A stretch of 64,000 nucleotides of DNA, taken from contig NZ_AFRZ01000001.1 in NCBI RefSeq assembly GCF_000242915.1, positions 2,790,001-2,854,000 of the forward strand, given 5' to 3'. Source of the DNA: Sulfurimonas gotlandica GD1 (lineage in GTDB: Bacteria > Campylobacterota > Campylobacteria > Campylobacterales > Sulfurimonadaceae). The notes below the pieces were generated by a model, which made no database searches, was not told the DNA's origin, and saw nothing but the letters and a program-made list of their open reading frames with translations. Positions 27,915 through 36,772 of the stretch are shown here, piece after piece (the stretch's first letter is position 1; each line of letters begins with the position of its first letter). Made by a program: the position numbers and the translations under genes.

Positions 27915-29298
27915 TTATAGATTTTTTAGATTTTTTACTTGCACGCACTCATCAAAAAGTTTTTTATCATTTGAGTGTATAAAATATGTTAGAACATTGG
28001 GATCATCTTTATATATATCACTCTCAACCAACAAAATTAGCTAGTAACTCTTTTGAAACAAATAGTTTTTCTTTATCAGTTTCAAGTCTCCAATACGCCA
28101 AATCAAAAAGAGGGGAGAGATGTTTATTGATAAACTGATCTTTTGCATATAGTTTTGATTTTAGATATTCCAGTTTTGATATTTTCTTAGCTTGGTGTTT
28201 ATACTTTTTTTTCTCAATTGCGTACATTGTGACAACTCCAAAGAACAAAACTATGAAAACAATTGTAAAGATATTTAAAAACATCGACTTTTCACCTTCA
28301 ATGGAATTATCATTATCAATCAAAGTGGAATTTCTTGCGATATACTCCGATAGTATAACTCTTGAGTTACTTAACTCTTTTAAATTAAAAAAATACTCAT
28401 TAGAATCTTTATCTATAGATTCTAAACCTTCTAAAGAACCTTTTTCCAAATATTGTAAAACTAATTTTGCTGCCCCGCCACCTTGCGAAGAACCACTTGT
28501 AACATAACCACCAACAACACCATCATACATATATGAGTCTTCCATGCTCAGTATGATTAAGTTTTTATTTTCTCTAATAATATCAATAGACTCTCTTGGT
28601 AAAAGTGTAATATTTTTACTATCTTTAAAATTTCCTATTGTTGTTAAAATAACAAAACTTCTCGGCTTAGTCGGAAGTTGACTTTTAATTTTAGAAATAT
28701 ACTCATCGCTTAAATAATGAAAATTAATATTAGCAAATTCACTTTGCTTAGATTCAAGTTCTTTTTTTATAGAAGCATAAGTATTTGAGTTGTCTCCTAT
28801 AAAATATATATCTCTGGTTTGCGGAGAAAACTGTTTTATCAGCGCTATATTTGGTTCTATATCTTTTAATTCATAAATCCCTACAAATACATCTTTTGGC
28901 AAGATTTTTTGCATATCTAAATTATTTACTCCAGAAAAGAATATTGGTATTTGCTTATGAAATATTTTTTTATAATTAGAAAAAATAAAATTAAGGGCAT
29001 TATCATCCGTAACGTATATCAAATCTGGATTTATTTCAGCATACTTCATCTTTAAATACTCAAGAAAATACTCTTGATACTCATCTGTAAATTTTAATCT
29101 TTTTGTATCTAAATATTCGCTCGAAAATTCAAATTTTTCAGTAGAGTTATTTAGAGTTTCTACAAATGAATTGTGCTGTTTTTTCGTCCAAGCATATTCT
29201 TGTGAATATGAATGTAAAATAAATACAGAAGTTTTATCTGACGCGTATAAAGAGAGTGTAAAACTAATAACTAGTAATAATTTTTTAAAAGAATCCAA
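27915..29298 (-). pseudogene. Truncated, frameshifted periplasmic-binding sensor protein (ABC_sub_bind + TM + partial PAS)
   Basis: The intact frame (28024-29298, 424 residues) has a signal peptide, a periplasmic ABC-substrate-binding-like domain (about 20-310, with IPIFFSGVNN), one membrane helix (about 343-363) and the first part of a PAS-like domain (LAYWRLETDKEKLFVSKELL). It stops at a TGA after ELLANFVG. If one G is skipped there, reading continues for 37 codons to 27915 (DIYKDDPNVLTYFIHSNDKK), which looks like the next part of the same PAS fold, and then ends. So the gene seems both frameshifted and cut short; a GGDEF or kinase output domain is expected in such sensors but is absent. 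The shortened protein might still be made. Confidence 0.65.
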
Positions 29299-29397
29299 TA
29301 TATAATCACCTTAAGTTGTTTTATTATTATTCCTTATTTTACAATTTATATACTAAAATCACGTTTATATCACTTTTTCTTTCAAGTTATTTTTCGT

Positions 29398-29403
29398 TAT
29401 AAT
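29398..29403 (+). promoter_or_regulatory. Likely -10 promoter element upstream of the Hcp-like gene
   Basis: TATAAT 43 bases before the start codon, preceded by T-rich runs (CACTTTTTCTTTCAAG and TTTTTCG) and no clear -35 box, as is usual for sigma-70 promoters in this phylum. Confidence 0.5.
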
Positions 29404-29446
29404 TATTTATGTGTGTTGCTATATTTGATATACAGAGGAGAAAATT

Positions 29447-30154
29447 ATGAAAAAGTTAATAGTGGGGATAATTTTATTATGCAGTATAAATCTATATGCT
29501 GACTTTGCTGCGGGCATCTATGAATACAATGAAAAAAACTATGAAGATGCAATGGTTCTCTGGGATGAAGCTTGTAATGCCGGTGATATAAAATCTTGTC
29601 ATAACTTAGGTCTAATGCTATATAGCGGTAAAAATGTAAAGCAGGATTATCAAAAAGCTATGAAATCATTCTCTAAGTCTTGTAAAAAAGGCGTTGACAG
29701 CAGCTGCTACAATATAGCCATAATGTATTTACGTGGTTATGGGGTTAAACAAGATTATAAACTTGGGATAGATTTCTATGATAAAGCTTGTAATGCTGGA
29801 AATTCTGAATCTTGCTACAACCTTGGAAATATATATAAAGATGGACAGGTGGTAACCCAAAATTTCCAAAAGTCAAAAGAATATTTCATAAAATCATGTA
29901 CAACTGACAATATGTCTGCATGTTATGAGCTTGGTAATATGTACGTTAAGGGTCAAAAAGAGTATATTCAAGCTAAAGAAATGTTCCAAAAAGCTTGTGA
30001 TGGAGGACTAAACTATGGTTGCTATAATCTAGGCGTATTATACCTAGAAGGAAATGGGGTAAAACAAAATAAAATAAAAGCTAAACAGCTGTTTAAAAAA
30101 GCTTGTGATGGCAGAATTTCAACAGCATGTAAAAACTATAAAGAACTAAAATAA
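29447..30154 (+). CDS. Hcp-like secreted Sel1-repeat protein
   Basis: A 235-residue secreted protein with a signal peptide (MKKLIVGIILLCSINLYA) and six Sel1-like helical repeats. Each repeat carries a cysteine pair spaced as in Helicobacter cysteine-rich proteins (KACNAGNSESCYNLGNIY). These pairs form disulfides that staple the helices in periplasmic or secreted Hcp proteins. Some Hcp members bind penicillin weakly, but the physiological role is not known. It stands alone with its own promoter and a GAGGAG ribosome binding site. Confidence 0.9.
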   Translation: MKKLIVGIILLCSINLYADFAAGIYEYNEKNYEDAMVLWDEACNAGDIKSCHNLGLMLYSGKNVKQDYQKAMKSFSKSCKKGVDSSCYNIAIMYLRGYGVKQDYKLGIDFYDKACNAGNSESCYNLGNIYKDGQVVTQNFQKSKEYFIKSCTTDNMSACYELGNMYVKGQKEYIQAKEMFQKACDGGLNYGCYNLGVLYLEGNGVKQNKIKAKQLFKKACDGRISTACKNYKELK

Positions 30155-30235
30155 ACTTATTACATTATAAACTATGTTATTACTGGGTTATATTGATACT
30201 TATTAATATTTCTGTGTACTTTTGGAGGTCATTTT

Positions 30236-30274
30236 ATGCCATTTTTGTTAATATATATAGTACGATTGTCGTAA
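30236..30274 (+). CDS. Possible 12-residue leader peptide before the acyltransferase gene
   Basis: A tiny ORF encoding MPFLLIYIVRLS. It has an ideal GGAGG site at 30224-30228, 7 bases before its ATG. It ends 31 bases before the acyltransferase start. The palindrome TACGA-TTG-TCGTA (30261-30273) covers its last codons, so ribosome movement could affect local structure. It may be a regulatory leader or a chance ORF. Confidence 0.3.
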   Translation: MPFLLIYIVRLS

Positions 30275-30305
30275 TTAGTTCAATTTTGTACTAAAAAGGG
30301 GCGGC

Positions 30306-30893
30306 TTGAATTTCACATTTTTAGAAGTTAAAGATAGCAACTTATTAGAAGATGTATTTAAGTTCAGATACAAAATTCTTTTAGAAATATATCCTGAGTA
30401 TTTACAAAATCTAAATTTAAGTGAAGAAAAAGAGTATGATAAGTATGACCCGTATTCAGTTCATTTTGCTGTTTTAGATGAAAATTATGAAATTTGTGCA
30501 ACTGTTAGATTAATACATAGTTCTCCGCTTGGATACCCTACTGAAAACTATATGAAAACAGATAGTGATTCTTTCCAAAGAGACAAACTTGGCGAGATGT
30601 CAAGAATATTTATAGATTCTAAATATAGAAAATTAAAAACAACCAAATGTATAATACACGGTCTTATCAAATTGATTTATATAAAAATGATCCAATTGGA
30701 TATTGAGTATACCTATGGCTCACTAGAATCAAACTTTTTAAGACTACTAAAAATTTATAAATTGAATTACGTCACAATTGGCGAAGAACAGAAGCATAAA
30801 TATTTTGGTCTGCGTCATCCATGTATTCTATATACAAAACAGCTTGTTGCTGATAATCCCGAACTTGATAAAACGATAGGAGAACCGTCATAA
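30306..30893 (+). CDS. Autoinducer-synthase-like N-acyltransferase (GNAT fold; PEP-CTERM/exosortase-associated type)
   Basis: A 195-residue cytoplasmic enzyme resembling LuxI-type acyl-homoserine-lactone synthases and the related exosortase-associated acyltransferases. Matching features are the N-terminal VFKFRYKILLEIY (the RYxV-like segment), the acidic EEKEYDKYDPYSVHFAVLD stretch, ATVRLI, and GEMSRIFIDSKYR (the E-x-SRF-like motif). It should join an acyl chain to an amine, but acyl donor and acceptor are unknown. No exosortase or PEP-CTERM genes are visible. The start is TTG 30306 with AAGGGG upstream. Its stop overlaps the apparent AUA start of the TonB-dependent receptor (ATAA), so the two are coupled. 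Confidence 0.7.
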   Translation: MNFTFLEVKDSNLLEDVFKFRYKILLEIYPEYLQNLNLSEEKEYDKYDPYSVHFAVLDENYEICATVRLIHSSPLGYPTENYMKTDSDSFQRDKLGEMSRIFIDSKYRKLKTTKCIIHGLIKLIYIKMIQLDIEYTYGSLESNFLRLLKIYKLNYVTIGEEQKHKYFGLRHPCILYTKQLVADNPELDKTIGEPS

Positions 30894-32965
30894 AAAATAC
30901 TATTTTAAATAAGCTGCCTAAAATTAGCTTTCTTTTGTTCCCTCTGATTAGCTTAACTAGCTTAAATGCTCAAACAGACGCTTTGCTTGATTCTATCTCC
31001 AGTGAAATGGCACATTATAGTAAAGTTGCAACTGCTACTAAACAAAATGAGCATTACCAGCCATACATAATCTCCGTATTTAAAGGTAAAGAGTTAGAAA
31101 AGTTAGGAGTATCTAACTTAAGAGAAGCTCTTGCTTTAGTTCCTGGCGTAGATATGGCTACAGATAACTTTAACAATCAAACACCTGTCTTTAGGGGATC
31201 AAATCCACTTGCATATGGGCAGTCAAAACTTTTTATTGATGATGTACTGGTAAATAGTGTATTTTTTGATGCTTATTTTGAATATCTATCATTTCCTATA
31301 GAGATGATCAAGCGTATCGAAGTCACAAGAGGACCTGGAAGTAAAACTGATGGTGTAAATGCGTATGCAGGTTCTATTCATGTTGTAACATATGCTGAAG
31401 ACTTTAAAGACTTTGAAAACAATGATAAGCTAGTTTTCAAGTATGGTTCATATGACTATATGATGGGCGGATTTGTGAAAAACTTCAAAAGTGAAGACTT
31501 AAAAGTCTTTACAGACTTTTACTATCAGCAGGATGATAAAAAACTGTATGCCGGTCCTGATGGTCTATCACAAGGAGCCCTCGGTGCTGTTAATATACCA
31601 AGATCACAAACAGGGGATGCCCCTGTTTGGTTAAAAGAGTATTCACTAGGTCTTAATATACAATATAAAGATTTTTCTATTAAAGCCAGACTACATGAAC
31701 ATACTCAGGGAAGCGCGTATGGAGTCAACCTATCTTTACCACAACATGATGACAGAGTAAAACTTCCAAACTACTACCTTGAACTTGGATATAACAAAGA
31801 GATAAAAGACTATGCTGTTGATATAAAAGCAGGTATCAAATATAACGCTTTTGACTCTAAAGCTAAACTGGCTCCTGACAATACAATACTATCTGGACCA
31901 ACTCTGTTTTCTCAAGGTGTATATAGTGAACACTTTGCAGGACAAAGAGAATTATACCAATCATCTTATCTAAAGTATAAAGGTTTAAGTAAGCATCTTA
32001 TATCTGCCGGTTATCGATTTACAAACGATGAGACTATAGATATGTCTTCAAAACTATCAAATAGAACAACTGGTGACCCTGCCCTTTTTGACTATACTGA
32101 TACATTACCATTTTTCGATAAAAATGCAAAGCGCAATACTATTATTGTATCTTTGCAAGATGAATTTCAATATAGTAATAGTCTAAGCTTTATCTATGGC
32201 TTCAACTATGAAGAGAACACATATAAAACTGCAGGTTTAGAGCCTAGAGTTTCGATGGTATATCAACACAACAGTAATAATATATTTAAAGCAATATATA
32301 GCCGTTCACACAGAGATGCTTCATGGCAAGAGATGTATACCATGAACAATTTGGCAAGAGTTGGTAATAAAAATTTAGATCCTGAGAAAGTAGATGCTTT
32401 TGAGTTGGCTTACATCAAAAAACTATCTACTGATTCATATTTACAAAGTAATGCATTCTACCTTATAAATAAAGATCAGATATATAACACTGCGTCCGAC
32501 CCAACATATAGAAATGTTGTTGATACAGATATTTATGGTTTTGAACTTGAGTATAAAGGTAATCTCTCATCATCAGACCAAGTATATATCAACTACTCTT
32601 ATGTTAGTGGAACTTCTTATATAAAAGATGAAGATAAAAGCAGCTCTCTTCCTAATGTAGCTAATCACTTAGCTAAGGGCTACTACATATATAACTTTAC
32701 TAGTTCCCTGTCCTTAAGCGGTATTGCTAAATATGTTGGCGCAAAGGAAAGGGTCGATGGTGATACGCGTGACAAAGTAGAAGCATACTCTACACTCGAT
32801 TCAGCTCTTAGTTATAGAAATAAAAAGTATGATTATACTCTAGCTCTTAGTTTAAAAAACATATTTGATGCTACAGTTAAATTCCCGTCTCCACCAAAGA
32901 CATACTCAGAAGATTATGAGCAAGAAGGCAGAAACTTTTTAATCGCTCTAACAAAGAAGTTTTAG
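30890..32965 (+). CDS. TonB-dependent outer membrane receptor, apparent AUA start
   Basis: A beta-barrel receptor of about 691 residues with a plug domain (LEKLGVSNLREALALVPGVD, then IKRIEVTRGPGSKTDGVNAY). It imports or senses a scarce ligand using TonB energy, and the barrel ends in FLIALTKKF. Starting at TTG 30935 would leave only half of the signal peptide. Reading from AUA 30890 gives KNTILNKLPKISFLLFPLI, a full Sec signal with basic head and hydrophobic core. AUA overlaps the acyltransferase stop (ATAA), with AGGAG 6-7 bases upstream. CTG 30914 is a weaker alternative. The ligand is unknown; the upstream acyltransferase product is a candidate. Confidence 0.85.
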   Translation: MKNTILNKLPKISFLLFPLISLTSLNAQTDALLDSISSEMAHYSKVATATKQNEHYQPYIISVFKGKELEKLGVSNLREALALVPGVDMATDNFNNQTPVFRGSNPLAYGQSKLFIDDVLVNSVFFDAYFEYLSFPIEMIKRIEVTRGPGSKTDGVNAYAGSIHVVTYAEDFKDFENNDKLVFKYGSYDYMMGGFVKNFKSEDLKVFTDFYYQQDDKKLYAGPDGLSQGALGAVNIPRSQTGDAPVWLKEYSLGLNIQYKDFSIKARLHEHTQGSAYGVNLSLPQHDDRVKLPNYYLELGYNKEIKDYAVDIKAGIKYNAFDSKAKLAPDNTILSGPTLFSQGVYSEHFAGQRELYQSSYLKYKGLSKHLISAGYRFTNDETIDMSSKLSNRTTGDPALFDYTDTLPFFDKNAKRNTIIVSLQDEFQYSNSLSFIYGFNYEENTYKTAGLEPRVSMVYQHNSNNIFKAIYSRSHRDASWQEMYTMNNLARVGNKNLDPEKVDAFELAYIKKLSTDSYLQSNAFYLINKDQIYNTASDPTYRNVVDTDIYGFELEYKGNLSSSDQVYINYSYVSGTSYIKDEDKSSSLPNVANHLAKGYYIYNFTSSLSLSGIAKYVGAKERVDGDTRDKVEAYSTLDSALSYRNKKYDYTLALSLKNIFDATVKFPSPPKTYSEDYEQEGRNFLIALTKKF

Positions 32966-33511
32966 ATGAAAAAACTAATCTTCTTATCTTTAATCTTTGT
33001 AAATATGCTTTATGGCTATAGCTATAATGATATTTTACTAAAAGCACAAGCTTCAATTTTTCCAAAAATAATGCTCTTAGATAAAAACATAGAAAACAAA
33101 CTCGTAGATGGAAAAATCGTGTACACAATTGCTTACGATAAGAGTGATATAAGCATAGCTCAAGAAATAAGTAAATTTATAAATAAAAATTTTGATGGAT
33201 ATTTTGACAAATACCTATATCAAATAAATTTAGTTGAGTTTTCTGATTTATCAAGTGATACAAAAGCTTCCGCAATTTACACTCTAAATTCAGATGAGCA
33301 TATAGACAAAGTTGCAAATATAGCGAGGGAAAAAGGTGTCATAGCTTTTTCATACGATATAGAAAATTTAAAAAAAGGACTTCTATTTTCTATGATGCTT
33401 GAAAAATCAACAGTCCTCTATTTAAATAAAGAGGATTTAAATAAAACAAAAATTGACTTTGTTGATTCTCTACTGCAGATGGTTAGATTTATAGATAAAA
33501 ACGATCTCTAA
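32966..33511 (+). CDS. Periplasmic YfiR-like (DUF4154-type) protein
   Basis: A 181-residue secreted protein with a signal peptide (MKKLIFLSLIFVNMLYG). The opening ILLKAQASIFPKIMLLD and the order of predicted strands, including the late FSYDIENLKKGLLFSM segment and the final IDFVDSLLQMVRFID helix, resemble YfiR/DUF4154 proteins. YfiR is a periplasmic inhibitor of the diguanylate cyclase YfiN. It starts directly after the TonB receptor stop and is followed by a membrane GGDEF-EAL protein, the right partners for such a role. The family call rests on weak pattern resemblance and context. Confidence 0.6.
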   Translation: MKKLIFLSLIFVNMLYGYSYNDILLKAQASIFPKIMLLDKNIENKLVDGKIVYTIAYDKSDISIAQEISKFINKNFDGYFDKYLYQINLVEFSDLSSDTKASAIYTLNSDEHIDKVANIAREKGVIAFSYDIENLKKGLLFSMMLEKSTVLYLNKEDLNKTKIDFVDSLLQMVRFIDKNDL

Positions 33512-33534
33512 TTGTCTCCCGATTTTTTAATAAA

Positions 33535-33540
33535 TATGAT
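33535..33540 (+). promoter_or_regulatory. Possible -10 promoter element (TATGAT) upstream of the second GGDEF-EAL gene
   Basis: TATGAT after a T-rich run (GATTTTTTAATAAA) in the 85-base gap between the YfiR-like and GGDEF-EAL genes. If used, transcription would begin at or near the 5' arm of the hairpin at 33546-33590. It suggests that the last gene can be expressed apart from the receptor. Confidence 0.35.
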
Positions 33541-33545
33541 AGAAT

Positions 33546-33590
33546 AGCCTCCACAAAGCATAATTCTATATTTTAGAGAAACTGGAGGTT
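33546..33590 (+). promoter_or_regulatory. Inverted repeat that could hide the ribosome binding site of the GGDEF-EAL gene
   Basis: AGCCTCCA (33546-33553) pairs with TGGAGGTT (33583-33590): eight pairs with one wobble and a 29-base loop. The 3' arm contains the GGAGG ribosome binding site, 8 bases before the ATG at 33597. The mRNA could therefore switch between closed and open forms. Confidence 0.4.
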
Positions 33591-33596
33591 TTTGTC

Positions 33597-35537
33597 ATGA
33601 AAATAAAAAATTTTAAATCTCTCTCCAGTAAAATCGTACTATTAATCATGCTTATTTCACTTCTTAGTGTATTAGTGATTTTCACTGTATTTGAAAGAGT
33701 AAATAAAAAAGCTTTTTACAGTGTAGAAATGGAGAAAGCAGACCTTGTTGCTAGAACTATAGAGCCGCTTATAGCCCTCAATATCTACCTTGATATGAAA
33801 AATAAAACAGATGAAGTAATAACTCAGCTTTTAGAAAATCCAAACATACTTGCTGTCAAGGTTTTAAAAAACAATGAAGTAATAAATGAAATAAAATCAA
33901 ATGAGTATGCGCATAATATTGAAGAGTCTTTTATTATTGAAAAAACTATTAATCAACCAAATTATAAAAAGAAACTTGGTACTTTAGTTATAACTTATTC
34001 AAATAAGAACTACAAAGAACTTACAAATCAATATACTAAAATTTTATTGATAATGTTTATTGCTTTTAGTGTACTCTTTACACTCTTTAGTTTATATGTA
34101 AAAAAACTATTATTACCTCTTAGAAAAATTGCCAAATCATTAAAAACATACTCTCCAGATATGGAGATAGACATCCCATACGTATTTCAAAACAATGAGA
34201 TTGGACTAATATCCAAAGCGTTAAATGATATGCAAAAAAAAATCTCACAATATTCAAAAAAACAAAAAAATATCAACCAATACCTTGAAGACAAAGTCAA
34301 CGAAAAGACTTTAGAACTTCGTAAACAGCTCTATATAGACACTCTTACCGGTTTGCCAAACAGACATAGTCTATTAAATGACATAATAGGTACTAATGAC
34401 GGAGCTCTTATTATTGTAAATATAGATGATTTTAAAGAAATAAATGATTTTTTTGGTCAAATAACCGGTGATGATATTTTAAAAAGTTTTGCTTATAAAT
34501 TAAGTAATATGTTCAACAAAGACCATTACACAACTATTAGCAGACTCTCCGGTGATGAATTTGCTATATTCTTTACAAAAAAACCATTACTTAAAGAATT
34601 TATTGAGATTTCAAAAAAACTAGTAGTCGATGTAGAGAAAATGATTTTTTTATATGAAAATAATGAACTATCCATAAGAGTTACTGCAGGTTGTTCATAT
34701 CAAATAGATAATGTTTTAGAAAAAGCTGATATTGCTCTGAAATCTGCAAAAAAACAGCAAAAATCTTTTTTACTTTATGATGAAAAATTAAATATTGAAG
34801 AGCAATATAAAGATAATATAGAATGGGTTAAAAAGCTAAAGATTGCTATTAAAGACGATAAAATAGTTCCATATTTTCAACCGATTTTTGATAACACATC
34901 AGATAAGATTGCAAGTTACGAATGTTTAATCCGCCTCATTGATGAAGATGATAGGGTTATTGGTCCATATAAATTTTTAACAATTGCCAAAAAGAGCAGA
35001 CTGTATAGTAATTTGACAAAAATCATGATTGAAAAGAGTTGTAAATATTTTGAAAATATTAATTGTGATTTTTCAATAAACTTATCAGTTGAAGATATTT
35101 TAAATAAAGATATTGTTGAATATATCAAACAAAAAATAAAACAACATAATGTTTCTAAAAAAATAATATTTGAAATTCTAGAGTCTGAAGGTATTGAAAA
35201 TTATGAAGATATATCAATATTTACAAATGAGATGAAAACTCTTGGCTGTAGAATTGCAATTGATGATTTTGGCTCGGGATATTCTAACTTTGAGCATCTT
35301 CTTCAATTAAAAATTGATTATATTAAAATAGATGGTACTCTTATAAAAAATATTGATCACGACATTAATTCTCAAATTGTAGTTGAAACTATTGTAAATT
35401 TTGCTCAGAGATTAAATATTTTAACTGTGGCAGAGTTTGTTCACAATGAAGACGTATACAAAAAAATTAAAAGCCTTCAAATTAATCGAACTCAAGGCTT
35501 TTTCTTATCTGAACCATTAGAGAAGATAGATAAATAA
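33597..35537 (+). CDS. Membrane GGDEF-EAL protein with variant motifs (YfiN-like context)
   Basis: A 646-residue inner-membrane protein with two helices (about 12-31 and 146-166) enclosing a periplasmic sensor region, then a HAMP-like linker, GGDEF and EAL domains. The GGDEF signature reads SGDEF at 318-322; some active cyclases tolerate this. The EAL signature reads ECL at 442-444 (SYECLIRL), but the later EILESEG and IDDFGSGYSNFEHLL motifs are kept. Activity of either half is uncertain. Following a TonB receptor and a YfiR-like periplasmic protein, it is the likely output of that set. A hairpin covers its ribosome binding site. Confidence 0.88.
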   Translation: MKIKNFKSLSSKIVLLIMLISLLSVLVIFTVFERVNKKAFYSVEMEKADLVARTIEPLIALNIYLDMKNKTDEVITQLLENPNILAVKVLKNNEVINEIKSNEYAHNIEESFIIEKTINQPNYKKKLGTLVITYSNKNYKELTNQYTKILLIMFIAFSVLFTLFSLYVKKLLLPLRKIAKSLKTYSPDMEIDIPYVFQNNEIGLISKALNDMQKKISQYSKKQKNINQYLEDKVNEKTLELRKQLYIDTLTGLPNRHSLLNDIIGTNDGALIIVNIDDFKEINDFFGQITGDDILKSFAYKLSNMFNKDHYTTISRLSGDEFAIFFTKKPLLKEFIEISKKLVVDVEKMIFLYENNELSIRVTAGCSYQIDNVLEKADIALKSAKKQQKSFLLYDEKLNIEEQYKDNIEWVKKLKIAIKDDKIVPYFQPIFDNTSDKIASYECLIRLIDEDDRVIGPYKFLTIAKKSRLYSNLTKIMIEKSCKYFENINCDFSINLSVEDILNKDIVEYIKQKIKQHNVSKKIIFEILESEGIENYEDISIFTNEMKTLGCRIAIDDFGSGYSNFEHLLQLKIDYIKIDGTLIKNIDHDINSQIVVETIVNFAQRLNILTVAEFVHNEDVYKKIKSLQINRTQGFFLSEPLEKIDK

Positions 35538-35561
35538 AAATCTCTTTATAAATAATCCAAG

Positions 35562-35567
35562 TATAAT
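35562..35567 (+). promoter_or_regulatory. Likely -10 promoter element upstream of ychF
   Basis: TATAAT 47 bases before the ychF start, after T/A-rich DNA and without a clear -35 box. Confidence 0.5.
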
Positions 35568-35614
35568 TTAGATAGTATTACACAATTATTTTATAAGCAT
35601 TATAAAGGGCTCAA

Positions 35615-36715
35615 ATGGGATTAAGTATAGGTCTAGTAGGACTTCCAAACGTAGGTAAATCAACAACATTCAATGCACTAACAAAAGCACAAAACGCAGA
35701 GGCAGCAAACTACCCTTTTTGTACAATTGAACCAAATAAAGCAGTAGTACCTGTTCCAGACAAAAGATTAGCAGAGTTAGCTAAAATAGTTAATCCGGAA
35801 AGAATTCAATATTCAACTTTAGACTTCGTAGATATTGCAGGTCTTGTTAAAGGTGCTTCTAAAGGTGAAGGTTTAGGAAATAAATTTTTATCTAATATCC
35901 GTGAAACTGAAGTTATTTTACAAATAGTAAGATGTTTCGAAGATGAAAATATTGTTCATACTGAAGGTGGCATTGACCCTCTTCGTGATGTTGAGATTAT
36001 TGAAGGTGAACTTATCCTTGCTGATATCGAAGTTTTATCTAACCGTATTGATAGACTTAAAAAACAGGCTAAAGCTGACAAAAATGCTAAAGCTGCACTT
36101 GATATGGCAGAAGAGATCATTGAGTTTTTAGCAGACGGAAATCTAGCTAGAAACTTCAAAGATGTTGATAGTGAAATATACCAGCAACTAAACAATGAAG
36201 TTAGATTTCTAACTCAAAAAGAGATCATGTATGGTGCTAATACTGACGAAGATGGTCTTTTAGAAGATAATGAGTATGTTGTATTGCTAAGAGAGCATGC
36301 AAACAAAAACAACTGTGAACTTATAAAACTTTGTGCTAAAGTTGAAGAAGAATTAATAGGACTTGATGATGATGAAGCACAAGAATTCTTAACTGATTTA
36401 GGTGTTGAAGAATCAGGACTAGAGCAGATCATACATAAAGGTTTTGATAAATTAGGTCTAATGAGTTACTTTACAGCCGGCGTTAAAGAAGTTAGAGCTT
36501 GGACTATCAGAAAAAACTCAACAGCTCCAAGAGCAGCAGCAGCTATCCACAATGACTTTGAAAAAGGTTTTATCCGTGCAGAAGTTATATCTTACAATGA
36601 TTACATAGTATGTGGTGGAGAAGGCAAAGCTAAAGAAGCAGGTAAAATGAGACTAGAAGGTAAAGAATACATTGTGCAAGACGGCGATGTAATGCACTTT
36701 AGATTTAACGTTTAA
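35615..36715 (+). CDS. ychF: Redox/translation-associated GTPase (ATPase) YchF
   Basis: Universally conserved Obg-family P-loop NTPase of 366 residues that prefers ATP and associates with ribosomes. The P-loop is [17 protein letters not shown], the G3 region is [19 protein letters not shown], and the C-terminal TGS-like domain (about 282-366) contains [18 protein letters not shown] and ends in the typical DVMHFRFNV. Length and motifs are standard. It stands alone with its own promoter. Confidence 0.97.
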   Translation: MGLSIGLVGLPNVGKSTTFNALTKAQNAEAANYPFCTIEPNKAVVPVPDKRLAELAKIVNPERIQYSTLDFVDIAGLVKGASKGEGLGNKFLSNIRETEVILQIVRCFEDENIVHTEGGIDPLRDVEIIEGELILADIEVLSNRIDRLKKQAKADKNAKAALDMAEEIIEFLADGNLARNFKDVDSEIYQQLNNEVRFLTQKEIMYGANTDEDGLLEDNEYVVLLREHANKNNCELIKLCAKVEEELIGLDDDEAQEFLTDLGVEESGLEQIIHKGFDKLGLMSYFTAGVKEVRAWTIRKNSTAPRAAAAIHNDFEKGFIRAEVISYNDYIVCGGEGKAKEAGKMRLEGKEYIVQDGDVMHFRFNV

Positions 36716-36772
36716 ACACAAAAAGCCGATATAGCACGCATAATAAGAACTAAATAAAATAAGGTATTAATT

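Noticed and set aside
30935-30937. TTG start for the TonB-dependent receptor
   Set aside because: It would leave a truncated signal peptide with no basic head, and has no ribosome binding site.
33546-33590. A c-di-GMP riboswitch in front of the GGDEF-EAL gene
   Set aside because: The 45-base leader is too short and shows none of the conserved GEMM core elements that I could recognise; only a simple hairpin is seen.
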